Shown here: positions 7,612-16,009 of the stretch, one piece after another | How positions within the stretch are numbered: the stretch's first letter is position 1 | Layout of the letters: every line of letters starts with the position of its first letter | Assembly: GCA_910578865.1 (NCBI GenBank) | Contig: CAJTRM010000005.1 | Location: 62,001 to 126,000, forward strand | Direction: 5' to 3' | Source: an uncultured Dorea sp. | GTDB taxonomy: Bacteria; Bacillota_A; Clostridia; Lachnospirales; Lachnospiraceae | Length of the DNA: 64,000 nt | The notes under the pieces: model-generated | Told to the model about the DNA's origin: nothing | The model's input: the letters and a program-made list of their open reading frames with translations, nothing else | Databases searched by the model: none | Made by a program: the position numbers and the translations under genes

Positions 7612-9504
7612 ATGAGAAAGAAAGGGAAAAGGCCCTTTGGCAAGATACTGATGATTCTGATGCTGGTGTTTTTCTATCTGCCGATTCTGTACATGATCAT
7701 CTTCTCCTTCAATGATGGTAAGTCGCTGACCAGTTTTACAGGATTTTCCCTGAGGTGGTATCAGCATATGCTGGACTCCCATGATATGATGGAGGCTTTA
7801 TATACGACATTCAGTGTGGCGCTTCTGGCAACATTTATATCTACGGCTGCGGGAACGATTGCGGCAATCGGGCTTAGCAAATCGAAAAAGATTGTGCGCA
7901 GCCTGATGGAGCAAGTGAATAATCTGCCTATGATGAACCCGGAGATTGTGACGGCGATCGGATTTATGCTGTTATTTATCACGTTTAATGTTCAGAAGGG
8001 GTATATCACCATGCTCCTTGCACATATTGCGTTCTGCATCCCTTATGTAATGCTTTCCATTATGCCCAAGATGAAGCAGCTGGATCCCAACCTTGCAGAT
8101 GCGGCGATGGATCTCGGCGCGACGCCGTGGCAGGCGCTGATTAAGGTGATCGTACCGCAGATCACGCCGGGGATCGTGTCCGGAGCGCTGATTGCATTTA
8201 CCATGTCAGTGGATGATTTTATTATTTCCTATTTCGTAACAGGAGGCGGGGTAAAGAACTTAAGTATTATTGTATATACAATGAGTAAACGCGTGAACCC
8301 GAGTATCAATGCAATCTCAACATTGATGGTAGTGATCATTGCTGCTGTACTTCTGATCATTAATCTTGTGCCGGTACTGGCGGCAAGGCGGAGCAGAAAG
8401 GATGTTATCGGGAAAAGGAGGATCCTTCCGGGGGCTGTTACGGCTCTGGCTCTGATTGCAGTAGTGTGCGCTGTAAAATTTGGCAGCAGTTCTTCCAGCC
8501 GTCCGTTTGAAGGGGAGACTCTTTACCTGTACAATTGGGGGGAATATACCGGTGAGAATATTATCGGGGATTTTGAGGAAGAAACAGGGGCTACAGTAGT
8601 ACAGGAGAATTTTGATTCCAATGAACAGATGTACATTAAAGTAGCGAACGGCGAGTCTTATGATATTCTGGTTCCCAGCGATTATATGATCCAGAGGCTT
8701 CTCGAGGAGGATCTGCTCCAGAAGCTTGACCATTCCAGGCTGGATTGTATCGATAAAATATCGGAGGATGTGAAGGGATTGCCGTACGATCCGGATAATG
8801 AGTATTCTGTCCCGTATTTTTGGGGAACGGTAGGGATTGTATATGATAAGAACAAAGTGGATATCGAGGATTTGGAGAAGGAAGGCTTTAACATTTTTCT
8901 GGATCAGAAGTTTAAAGGAGATGTCTACCTGTATGATTCCGAACGCGATTCCTTTATGATGGCTCTGAAAGCATTAGGGTATTCTATGAATACGACGAAC
9001 GAGAAGGAGATCCTTGAGGCCTACGGCTGGCTGACCCAATGTGTGGAGACTATGGAGACAGAGATTGTCATGGATGAGATCATTGATAATATGGCGCAGG
9101 GAAGGAAAGCGCTCGGGCTGATTTATTCCGGGGATGCTACCTATGTGATGGATGAGAACGAGGATATGGGGTATTATCTGCCGGAAGAAGGGACCAATCT
9201 GTGGTCAGATGCCATGGTAATCCCTAAGAATGCCAGAAATCCGGAACTGGCACATGCATTTATAAATTTTGCCAGTGACTATGAGGGTGCTTTTGATAAC
9301 TCCAGTTATGTAGGGTATACTTCGGCAAACCAGGAGGTTATGGATGATATCTTTGGAGAGGGGGGCGTTTACGAAGGAATCGATGCCTATATCCCACGGA
9401 CAGGCTATGAGAAGGATGAGGTCTTTGTCTATAATGAGGATACGAAGAAAATGCTGGGGGATCTGTGGAGCAGAGTGAAGATTGCAGCAAGTAATGCGGA
9501 TTAA
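7612..9504 (+). CDS. potCD: Fused polyamine permease and substrate-binding protein (PotC-PotD)
   Basis: A 630-residue protein. The first 265 or so residues are the PotC permease, with six membrane segments and the EAA loop DAAMDLGATPWQALIKVIVP. A short basic linker and one more hydrophobic segment follow (near 270-290). The rest is a PotD-type periplasmic-binding-protein fold that starts at TLYLYNWGEYTGENI and contains WGTVGIVYDKNKV. The binding domain is thus tethered to the membrane by the permease rather than by a lipid. The longer frame from 7501 overlaps potB. The ATG at 7612, after AAAGGAGGAG, is the real start. Confidence 0.92.
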   Translation: MRKKGKRPFGKILMILMLVFFYLPILYMIIFSFNDGKSLTSFTGFSLRWYQHMLDSHDMMEALYTTFSVALLATFISTAAGTIAAIGLSKSKKIVRSLMEQVNNLPMMNPEIVTAIGFMLLFITFNVQKGYITMLLAHIAFCIPYVMLSIMPKMKQLDPNLADAAMDLGATPWQALIKVIVPQITPGIVSGALIAFTMSVDDFIISYFVTGGGVKNLSIIVYTMSKRVNPSINAISTLMVVIIAAVLLIINLVPVLAARRSRKDVIGKRRILPGAVTALALIAVVCAVKFGSSSSSRPFEGETLYLYNWGEYTGENIIGDFEEETGATVVQENFDSNEQMYIKVANGESYDILVPSDYMIQRLLEEDLLQKLDHSRLDCIDKISEDVKGLPYDPDNEYSVPYFWGTVGIVYDKNKVDIEDLEKEGFNIFLDQKFKGDVYLYDSERDSFMMALKALGYSMNTTNEKEILEAYGWLTQCVETMETEIVMDEIIDNMAQGRKALGLIYSGDATYVMDENEDMGYYLPEEGTNLWSDAMVIPKNARNPELAHAFINFASDYEGAFDNSSYVGYTSANQEVMDDIFGEGGVYEGIDAYIPRTGYEKDEVFVYNEDTKKMLGDLWSRVKIAASNAD

Positions 9505-9509
9505 GGGAT

Positions 9510-9570
9510 AACAGAGCTATTACAAAAGTAGATGAAAACATCTACCGGAGTAATAGCTCTGTTTTATCTG
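9510..9570 (+). terminator. Terminator of the pot operon
   Basis: Fourteen-base arms AACAGAGCTATTAC and GTAATAGCTCTGTT enclose a smaller hairpin GTAGATG-AAAA-CATCTAC. TTTTAT follows. It begins 6 bases after the potCD stop. Confidence 0.85.
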
Positions 9571-9626
9571 GAAAAAAAGGAGCCATTGCTCCATAGAAGG
9601 TTACTCGTCTATTTTGCAATGGCTCC
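9571..9626 (-). terminator. Terminator of hydF
   Basis: On the minus strand, GGAGCCATTGC pairs with GCAATGGCTCC and is followed by seven Ts. It lies just past the hydF stop and faces the pot terminator. Confidence 0.88.
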
Positions 9627-9636
9627 GGGAATATGC

Positions 9637-10899
9637 CTATTGGCAAAATGTATCCGTAGAAAAGACGGACGGTGCAGATATAATTTCTGTGAAAACCTGG
9701 GTGCTGCGGGGCAGGATCCCCTTCAGGAAGGCAATGGCAGTTCCGTAGTTGGTTATGGGGACGGAGGCGTCGGCAGCACATTTGAGGCGGTATTTCATCT
9801 CGCGCTCATTGAGGGTGCAGCCTCCGCAGTGGATGATCAGCCGGTATTTTGTGAGATCGGCCGGAAATTCGGTCCCGCTGGTGAATTCAAACTGCAGCCG
9901 TTTTTGGGTGTACGCCAGGATCCAGCCGGGCAGCTTTACAGTGCCGATATCGTCGCACTGGCGGTGATGTGTACAGCCTTCGCAGATTAAGACAGTGTCA
10001 TGATCCTCCAAAGCGTCCAGCGCATTTGCACCCTCTACGACGGTGCTGAGGTCTCCTTTGTATCTTGCAAACAGGATGGAGAATGAGGTCAGAGGGATAC
10101 TTTTTGGCAGAATAGCATCAACCTGTGAAAATACCTGGCTGTCGGTGACTACAAGGGCAGGTTTTTTTCCCAGGTTAGCCAGGGTGCTTTCTAATTCGGT
10201 CTCTTTGACGACGATTGCCGCGGCGCCGGCATCCAGCAGATCGCGGATCGTCTGCTGCTGGGGCAGAATCAGCCGGCCCTTTGGTGCAGCCTTGTCGATG
10301 GGCACTACCAGGACGACGAAGTCCCCGGGCTGTACAAGATCCCCGATAATCCGGCGACCGGATGTCTCCGAAGGGACAAGGGAAGCCAGCTTTTCCTTCA
10401 ATTCGTGGATGTTGGCGCCGGTGGAGGCGCTGACAAAAAGAGTCTGCTGCAAAGAAATGCCGAGAGTATCGGCGGCTTTACGAGCAACCGCCGGGTGGTC
10501 GGCAGCCTGATCACATTTATTAAAAACTACTACATAGGGGATGGACTTATGCCGGATCTTCCGAAGGATGTCCAGATCCTCTTTTGTGATGCCTGCCGTG
10601 CTGTCCAAGACAAGGATGGCAATATCAGTTTTGTTCAAGACCTGGAAGGTTTTCTGGATCCGCAGCATGCCGAGATCACCGGTATCGTCCAGTCCGGGTG
10701 TGTCGATCATCACTGCCGGTCCGAGAGGAAGAAGTTCCATGGCCTTTAAGACAGGGTCGGTGGTAGTACCCCTTACATCAGATACAATGGCAAGGTTTTG
10801 GCCGGTTAAAGCATTGATCAGGCTGGATTTTCCGGCGTTTCGCCTGCCGAAGATCCCGATGTGGATACGCTCGGCAGAGGGGGTGGTATTTAAGCTCAT
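9637..10899 (-). CDS. hydF: [FeFe]-hydrogenase H-cluster maturation GTPase HydF
   Basis: A 420-residue scaffold protein on which the 2Fe subcluster of the H-cluster is assembled before transfer to the hydrogenase. The N-terminal GTPase domain shows the P-loop GRRNAGKSS (18-26), switch TTTDP and DTPGLDD. The C-terminal half carries the cluster motif, a cysteine-containing CEGCTHH segment followed by HCGGC. The longer frame from 10950 lacks homology at its front. AGGAGA sits 7 bases before the ATG at 10899. It is the last gene of the hydE-hydG-hydF run and ends at a strong terminator. Confidence 0.95.
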   Translation of the reverse strand: MSLNTTPSAERIHIGIFGRRNAGKSSLINALTGQNLAIVSDVRGTTTDPVLKAMELLPLGPAVMIDTPGLDDTGDLGMLRIQKTFQVLNKTDIAILVLDSTAGITKEDLDILRKIRHKSIPYVVVFNKCDQAADHPAVARKAADTLGISLQQTLFVSASTGANIHELKEKLASLVPSETSGRRIIGDLVQPGDFVVLVVPIDKAAPKGRLILPQQQTIRDLLDAGAAAIVVKETELESTLANLGKKPALVVTDSQVFSQVDAILPKSIPLTSFSILFARYKGDLSTVVEGANALDALEDHDTVLICEGCTHHRQCDDIGTVKLPGWILAYTQKRLQFEFTSGTEFPADLTKYRLIIHCGGCTLNEREMKYRLKCAADASVPITNYGTAIAFLKGILPRSTQVFTEIISAPSVFSTDTFCQ

Positions 10900-10948
10900 A
10901 ACAGTTCTCCTATCATAAAATTGTTCAAAAAGGTACAGGTCAAAATGC

Positions 10949-10991
10949 AATTAGGGACGTAGCATATTTAAACTTTACTACGTCCCCAATT
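10949..10991 (-). repeat. Hairpin of GGGACGTAG type between hydG and hydF
   Basis: AATTAGGGACGTAG and CTACGTCCCCAATT form a 14-base stem with one mismatch and a 15-base loop. It sits right after the hydG stop. The arms resemble the GGGGACG hairpin at 140-181. It could attenuate hydF expression or be a dispersed REP-like element. Confidence 0.5.
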
Positions 10992-10994
10992 TAC

Positions 10995-12416
10995 TTAAAA
11001 GCGGAAATCTCTGCGATTATTCTCGCGGATTAATTTCAGATTTTCTAATACGACCGCCCGTGCTTTTTTATTTGGTACGTTCATGACTTCCTTGTCGATG
11101 AGGATATCGCCGATTCGTTTCGTCTCCGGGGAAGCATAGTCCATCAGATATTCCTCCAGGGTCATCAGTGCGTTGGGGTGGCAGCAGTTCTGGATCTGGC
11201 CGCTTTTGCACAGGGACATAAACCGGTCTCCGGTTCGTCCTTCACGGTAGCAGGCCGTACAGAAGCTTGGGATGTAGTCCATTTTCATCAGCCACTGCAC
11301 AACCTCATCCAGTGTCCGGTTGTCAATCACGTCAAACTGTTCAGATCGTTTGTCCTCCGGTTCCGGTTCACAGTAGCCGCCTACACTGGTCTTTGACCCG
11401 CCGCTGATCTGGGAAATGCCAAGATGGAGCACGCGCTCTCGGGTGGCCTGACTCTCCCGGGTGGAGATGATCATGCCTGTATAGGGAACTGCTATGCGGA
11501 TGCAGGCCACGATTTTAGCAAAGGTGTCGTCATCAATACCGTTGGAAAATGCGCTTGCGTCAATGTCATCTGCATTGCGGAGCCTTGGAACGCTGACGGT
11601 GTGCGGGCCGACCCCAAAAGCAGCCTCCAGGTGTTCTGCGTGCATCAGAAGTCCGGCGAATTCATAGCGGTATTTGTCCAGCCCGAAGAGGACGCCGATT
11701 CCTACATCGTCGATACCGCCCTCCATTGCCCGGTCCATTGCCTCTGTGTGGTAGTTGTAGTCATGTTTGGGTCCTGTGGGGTGGAGTTCAAGATAACTCT
11801 CCTTGTGGTAAGTCTCCTGGAATAAAATGTAGGTACCTACCTCCGCCTCCTTAAGCAGCCGGTAATTATCCACGGTAGTAGCGGCAATGTTGATATTTAC
11901 ACGGCGGATGGCGCCGTTTTTGTGTTTGATGCTGTAGATAGTGCGTATGGAATCCAGGTAATAGTCCATGGTATTGTGTACCGGATCCTCACCGGCTTCC
12001 AGAGCCAGACGCTTATGTCCCATGTCCTGAAGGGCTATGACCTCCCGGCGGATTTCCTCCTGGCTCAGTTTTTTCCGCGCGATATGTTTATTTTTCAGGT
12101 GATACGGACAGTAGGTGCACCCGTTCACACAGTAGTTGGAGAGATAGAGTGGGGCGAAAAGTACAATACGGTTTCCGTAAAAATCTTTTTTGATCTGTTC
12201 TGCCAGCCGGAAGATCTTTTTGTTTAATTCCGGATCGTCGCAGGCCAGCAGAACGGAAGCCTCCCGGTGGGACAGACCTTTGCGAAGAGACGCCTTTTGA
12301 ATCAGTGCGTCGATAACCTCCCGGTTGTTTTTGTTTTCGTCGGCATAGGAAAGGGTGTCAAGGATTTCTTTATGATTGATAAAATCATCGGCACATTTTG
12401 AGTTTACATCGTACAT
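10995..12416 (-). CDS. hydG: [FeFe]-hydrogenase maturase HydG (tyrosine lyase, radical SAM)
   Basis: A 473-residue radical SAM enzyme that cleaves tyrosine to give the CO and CN ligands of the H-cluster. The N-terminal SAM cluster motif is CVNGCTYC (96-103, C-x3-C-x2-C). The C-terminal auxiliary cluster ligands follow C-x2-C-x22-C, starting at CTACYREG. Both are intact. AGGAGG precedes the ATG at good spacing. The gene lies 168 bases after hydE and shares its direction, which fits one transcript in the order hydE, hydG, hydF. Confidence 0.96.
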   Translation of the reverse strand: MYDVNSKCADDFINHKEILDTLSYADENKNNREVIDALIQKASLRKGLSHREASVLLACDDPELNKKIFRLAEQIKKDFYGNRIVLFAPLYLSNYCVNGCTYCPYHLKNKHIARKKLSQEEIRREVIALQDMGHKRLALEAGEDPVHNTMDYYLDSIRTIYSIKHKNGAIRRVNINIAATTVDNYRLLKEAEVGTYILFQETYHKESYLELHPTGPKHDYNYHTEAMDRAMEGGIDDVGIGVLFGLDKYRYEFAGLLMHAEHLEAAFGVGPHTVSVPRLRNADDIDASAFSNGIDDDTFAKIVACIRIAVPYTGMIISTRESQATRERVLHLGISQISGGSKTSVGGYCEPEPEDKRSEQFDVIDNRTLDEVVQWLMKMDYIPSFCTACYREGRTGDRFMSLCKSGQIQNCCHPNALMTLEEYLMDYASPETKRIGDILIDKEVMNVPNKKARAVVLENLKLIRENNRRDFRF

Positions 12417-12504
12417 GATAGTTCCTCCTGTCTGTTAAAATATGTACTCTCAGCAGCCAAAAGACAGTACTTGGGGTGCGTATCCCCTTGTCCACCGAGG
12501 GTAA

Positions 12505-12598
12505 GATCCGTTTGTTTATTATAGAAGAGTTGTCTATATAGAAGAGGCTTTTATATAAAAGATCCGTTTATATAAAAGAACTGTCTATACAGAAAGAT
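12505..12598. repeat. Imperfect tandem duplication between hydE and hydG
   Basis: AGATCCGTTT followed by an AT-rich stretch and TGTCTATA-AGAA occurs twice, at about 12505-12547 and 12560-12598. The second copy includes the last codons and stop of hydE, so hydE's end seems to have been duplicated into the spacer. The copies have drifted, with several mismatches and indels. Confidence 0.55.
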
Positions 12599-13640
12599 TC
12601 AGAGAATCACCCCGGGCAGTGACGACCCGGTAGTGGATCGCCTCCATCCGCTGTTCCAGATCTTTTCTGCATTCTGCAGATTCCGCCGCAGTACAGAGCT
12701 TATGATCATAAAGAGCATAGTCTTTTCGCACATCGGCCGGTGAAAGATTGGGCATTACTACATTGGCCCCGGCAAGGATTCCAAGCTCTCTTCCGCTGGG
12801 ATGGATTGTGCCCAGGGCCGTGGTGGCGGGAAGCAGCAGCTTCGGGATCAGCAGGCGCAGTAAACCAAGCAGGAATAATGTAAGTTCCAGTGTTCCGGCG
12901 GGGGCAGAAGCAAAGGGAGTGTCATGGTGGGGGATAAATGGTCCGATGCCCACCATCTGCGGGTTCAGTTCCTGGATAAACAGCAGATCCTCTGCCAGAT
13001 CCGAAGAAGTCTGGTAAGGAGAGCCCACCATGAATCCGGTGCCTACCTGATAGCCGATGTCTTTCAGGGCAAACAGACACCTTTTCCGGTTCTTCAGAGT
13101 TAAAGAAAGCGGGTGAAGCCGTGCATAGTGGCATGGATTAGCAGTCTCGTGACGCAGCAGGTACCGGTCGGCGCCGGCATCAAAAAAGGCCTGATAGCTT
13201 TCCCGGCTTTTTTCACCGACGGACAGCGTTATGGCGCAGTCGGGATAGGCCTTCCGGATAGATGTGATAATCGCGGTCATCTCGGCATCGGTATAAGAAC
13301 CGTCCTCCCCGCCCTGAAGGACGAATGTGCGGAAACCCAGTTCATAGCCCTTGCGGCAGCAGTCGAGGATCTGCTCTCTGGTCAGTCGGTACCGGCGTAC
13401 CTTTCGGTTACTTTTGCGTATACCGCAGTAAAGGCAGTCATTTTTGCAATAGTTGGTAAATTCGATCAGCCCGCGGATGTAGACGTCACGTCCGTAATGA
13501 GCCTGACATTTTTCCCGTGCCAGTGCAAACAGGTATTGGGACAGTTCTTCGCAGCGTCCGTCGATAAGCGTGATCCATTCCTCCCTGGACAGGGGCGATC
13601 CGCGGTTCAGTTTGTCAATGAGAAATTTCAGTTGTTCCAT
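12585..13640 (-). CDS. hydE: [FeFe]-hydrogenase maturase HydE (radical SAM)
   Basis: A 351-residue radical SAM enzyme in the biotin synthase-like group, which helps build the diiron subcluster. The cluster motif is CKNDCLYC (65-72). The motif is followed by the family's 'GIRKSNRKVRRYRLT' region, in which R and K residues contact SAM. A longer frame exists from 13700, but the ATG at 13640 has CGGAGA upstream and gives the standard N-terminus MEQLKFLID. It is the first gene of the maturase operon and follows a structured 215-base leader. Confidence 0.94.
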   Translation of the reverse strand: MEQLKFLIDKLNRGSPLSREEWITLIDGRCEELSQYLFALAREKCQAHYGRDVYIRGLIEFTNYCKNDCLYCGIRKSNRKVRRYRLTREQILDCCRKGYELGFRTFVLQGGEDGSYTDAEMTAIITSIRKAYPDCAITLSVGEKSRESYQAFFDAGADRYLLRHETANPCHYARLHPLSLTLKNRKRCLFALKDIGYQVGTGFMVGSPYQTSSDLAEDLLFIQELNPQMVGIGPFIPHHDTPFASAPAGTLELTLFLLGLLRLLIPKLLLPATTALGTIHPSGRELGILAGANVVMPNLSPADVRKDYALYDHKLCTAAESAECRKDLEQRMEAIHYRVVTARGDSLNLSV

Positions 13641-13660
13641 GGTATCTCCGATCTTGACAG

Positions 13661-13749
13661 CAGAAAGTGTTCTGTTCGCAGACGAGGCCGTTTCCGGCAC
13701 GCCGGGAGGACCGGTGCAGAAAAAAACCTGACACTTTCGGCGTCAGGTT
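13661..13749 (-). promoter_or_regulatory. Leader terminator and possible antiterminator before hydE
   Basis: On the minus strand an intrinsic terminator, CCTGAC-loop-GTCAGG plus seven Ts, ends at 13720, between the promoter and the hydE start. Its loop and 3' arm contain GAAAGTGT. The exact complement ACACTTTC lies about 60 bases downstream (13663-13670), so an alternative pairing could disrupt the terminator. Upstream lies a third hairpin, GGGG-TGCTCTG-CCCC. I cannot match the leader to a known riboswitch class. Confidence 0.55.
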
Positions 13750-13861
13750 TCAAAGGGGCAGAGCACCCCTGTCTATGCTGTATATTGTAATAATGGCATA
13801 TATTTGAAACTGCACGCCTTTCCGCGCAGGAACTCCTTTGCGGTCAGTACGAACTATTTGG

Positions 13862-13890
13862 AGTATATCACACTTTAAATTGGAGTACAA
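13862..13890 (-). promoter_or_regulatory. Sigma-A promoter of the hydE operon
   Basis: Read on the minus strand: TTGTAC, 17 bases, TATACT. Transcription would start near 13855, giving a leader of about 215 bases before hydE. Confidence 0.75.
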
Positions 13891-13921
13891 TTGAAAAGAA
13901 TTTAACAAAAATAGAATCCCG

Positions 13922-13950
13922 TTGCCAAATAAAAGTTTTCTGTGTAAGAT
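13922..13950 (+). promoter_or_regulatory. Sigma-A promoter of the DUF5685 operon
   Basis: TTGCCA, 17 bases, TAAGAT. The expected start is about 40 bases before the ATG at 13997. The region 13641-13996 otherwise holds only the hydE leader and its promoter. Confidence 0.6.
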
Positions 13951-13996
13951 GTAATGTAAATAAAGTAAAATGCTTAAGATTAGACAGGAGAATTGT

Positions 13997-14833
13997 ATGT
14001 TTGGATATGTAACTGCCAATGAGCCAGAGTTAAAAGTGAAGGATTTTCAGAGGTACAAGGCCTACTACTGCGGCCTTTGCCATATTTTAAAAGAGAAATA
14101 CGGGCATGTGGGCCAGCTGACCCTGACCTACGATATGACCTTTCTGATCCTTGTGCTTACCTCGCTCTATGAAAATGAGACAAAGGCCGGGAGATCAAGG
14201 TGTAAGATTCATCCGGTGAAGCCCCAGACAGTCCTTCAAAATGAAATAACAGAATATGCGGCAGATCTGAATCTGATTCTGGCATACTATCATATGAAGG
14301 ATGACTGGCAGGACGAGAATCAAGTGTCAGGATTCCTTGGGACATGTATTTTGAGAAGAAGGGTGAAAAAGGCCGTAAAAAAATATCCCCGGCAGAGCAG
14401 GGCCATACAGAAGGAATTGAAAGCCCTGGCCCGGTATGAAAAGGAAAATACAGCTGAGATAGACAAGCCTGCGGGATGCTTCGGGCGCCTGATGGCAGAA
14501 CTTTTCGTATATAAAAAAGACCGGTGGGAAGAGACGTTAAGGAGAATGGCATTTTATCTGGGGAAATTCATATATATTATGGATGCCTGCGATGATCTGG
14601 AAAAGGATCTCCAAAGCGGCAGCTATAATCCCCTGCGGGGCATCGCGGCCGAGAAAGATTATGAGGAGAGGTGCCGGCAGATGCTGTGTATGATGATGGG
14701 CGAATGTACGGCAGAATTCGAGAAGCTTCCTCTTGTTTTAGACATAGACATTTTAAGGAATATATTATATGATGGTGTGTGGAAGCGGTATCGCAAACTA
14801 TACGAACAGAAAAGTGAGGAATCAAGATCATGA
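13997..14833 (+). CDS. DUF5685 family protein
   Basis: A 278-residue protein with the MFGYVT start and YCGLC motif (24-28) that I associate with the DUF5685 family, of unknown function. It looks all-helical and has no signal peptide. An aspartate-rich stretch, DACDDLEKD, followed by SYNPL, recalls the metal-binding motif of isoprenoid-synthase folds. That likeness is only suggestive. AGGAGA lies 5 bases before the ATG at 13997. The stop overlaps the start of the J-domain gene in ATGA, and the next genes follow closely, so this is the head of an operon. Confidence 0.75.
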   Translation: MFGYVTANEPELKVKDFQRYKAYYCGLCHILKEKYGHVGQLTLTYDMTFLILVLTSLYENETKAGRSRCKIHPVKPQTVLQNEITEYAADLNLILAYYHMKDDWQDENQVSGFLGTCILRRRVKKAVKKYPRQSRAIQKELKALARYEKENTAEIDKPAGCFGRLMAELFVYKKDRWEETLRRMAFYLGKFIYIMDACDDLEKDLQSGSYNPLRGIAAEKDYEERCRQMLCMMMGECTAEFEKLPLVLDIDILRNILYDGVWKRYRKLYEQKSEESRS

Positions 14834-15471
14834 CAAAAAATCCATATGATGTACTTGGAGTTTCCAGGAATGCAACAGATGATGAAATAAAAAGAGCCTA
14901 TCGTGATTTGAGCAGAAAATACCACCCGGACGCTAATGTGGATAATCCGCTGGCAGATCTGGCGGAAGAGAAATTTAAAGAGATACAGGAAGCCTATGAT
15001 GCAATCATGAAGGAGCGCGAGCAGGGCGGGAGCGGCTATGGATACGGCTACAGTTACGGGAACAGCTATCAGCAGGGCAGTTCCGGACAGTCTTCCAATA
15101 CAGAGGTTCAGGCGGCTTATAATTTTATTAACAACCGCCGCTATCAGGATGCACTCAACCTGCTGAACCGTATGAACGACAGGAATGCAGAGTGGTATTA
15201 TCTGAGCGCTGCGGCCAATGCAGGCATAGGCAACAATGTGCTTGCCCAGCAGTTTGCGTCACAGGCCGTAAATATGGAGCCCAACAACCTTCAGTACCGC
15301 CAGCTTTTGAATCAGTTAAGCTATAATACAAGACAGTATCAGACCGGGCCGTACGGAGGACGTTACGGAAATGACAGTACACCTTGCGGAACCGGCAATA
15401 TGTGCTGCGACCTGTGGATTGCAGATACATTATGTGAATGTATGGGAGGAGATCTTTGTTCATGCATGTAA
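14830..15471 (+). CDS. J-domain protein with TPR-like middle and cysteine-rich tail
   Basis: A 213-residue protein. Residues 1-65 are a J domain with the HPD tripeptide at 32-34, which stimulates the ATPase of DnaK. A Gly/Tyr/Ser/Gln-rich linker follows (about 66-92), then helices that read as TPR-like repeats (about 93-165). The C-terminal 25 residues hold seven cysteines (CCDLW...CEC...CSC), a possible metal site or membrane-proximal knot. It lacks the DnaJ zinc-finger repeats and substrate domain, so it is a specialised co-chaperone. The overlap with the DUF5685 gene suggests a shared job. Confidence 0.8.
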   Translation: MTKNPYDVLGVSRNATDDEIKRAYRDLSRKYHPDANVDNPLADLAEEKFKEIQEAYDAIMKEREQGGSGYGYGYSYGNSYQQGSSGQSSNTEVQAAYNFINNRRYQDALNLLNRMNDRNAEWYYLSAAANAGIGNNVLAQQFASQAVNMEPNNLQYRQLLNQLSYNTRQYQTGPYGGRYGNDSTPCGTGNMCCDLWIADTLCECMGGDLCSCM

Positions 15472-15998
15472 CAGCAAAGAAGATGGCCTTTTGCGGCCTT
15501 ATGCTTGCGTTTACGATCGTGTGCATTGCACTTGGAAGTATTATCGAAACAAATACATTATTCCTGCTTGCAGCGTCTTCTTATTTTGTCGGAATCGTGG
15601 TGAGGGAAACCGGGCCGGGCATGGGGGCGGCATTCTATCTTGCAGGTGTCTTTCTGGGATTCATTGTATCTCCCAATAAACTTTATGTGCTTTCTTATGG
15701 GGCCATGGGTCTTTATATCCTGCTGAATGAACTTTTTTACCGGTGGATCGGGAGGATGAAAAGCAATGTGAACCGGAAGGCAGTTTTCTGGGGGGTAAAA
15801 TATATTATATTTAACCTGATGTATCTCCCGATGCTGTTTGGGTTTCAGAAGCTTCTCTTCGGGAGCGGACTGACAGAGAAGATGTTGTTGCTCTTTGCGG
15901 CAGCCGGGCAGGTCGGGTTCTTTCTGTATGACAGAGCCTATGAGTATGTGCAGGGGCATGTGTGGAACAGGCTCAGAGGAAAAATGGGCCTGATGTGA
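15462..15998 (+). CDS. Small integral membrane protein of unknown function
   Basis: A 178-residue protein with about five hydrophobic segments, beginning AFCGLMLAFTIVCIALGS. Its N-terminal region resembles the membrane subunit style of vitamin-type (ECF) transporters, but I see no diagnostic motif and do not assign a substrate. GGGAGGAG precedes the ATG at 15462. A longer frame from 15438 would skip that site. The gene overlaps the J-domain gene by 10 bases and the glycosylase gene follows 11 bases later. Confidence 0.75.
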   Translation: MHVTAKKMAFCGLMLAFTIVCIALGSIIETNTLFLLAASSYFVGIVVRETGPGMGAAFYLAGVFLGFIVSPNKLYVLSYGAMGLYILLNELFYRWIGRMKSNVNRKAVFWGVKYIIFNLMYLPMLFGFQKLLFGSGLTEKMLLLFAAAGQVGFFLYDRAYEYVQGHVWNRLRGKMGLM

Positions 15999-16009
15999 GG
16001 AAGGTATTT

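Noticed and set aside
12585..12598. Frameshift or truncation at the end of hydE
   Set aside because: The frame is intact, and the repeat at the end only adds sequence after a normal stop.
13661..13780. TPP riboswitch-like string (GGGGTGCTC...CCCCTTTGAAACCTGA) in the hydE leader
   Set aside because: It lacks the CTGAGA motif and the GCGTAGGGA-type end of THI boxes, and no thiamine gene is near. The likeness is limited to short strings.
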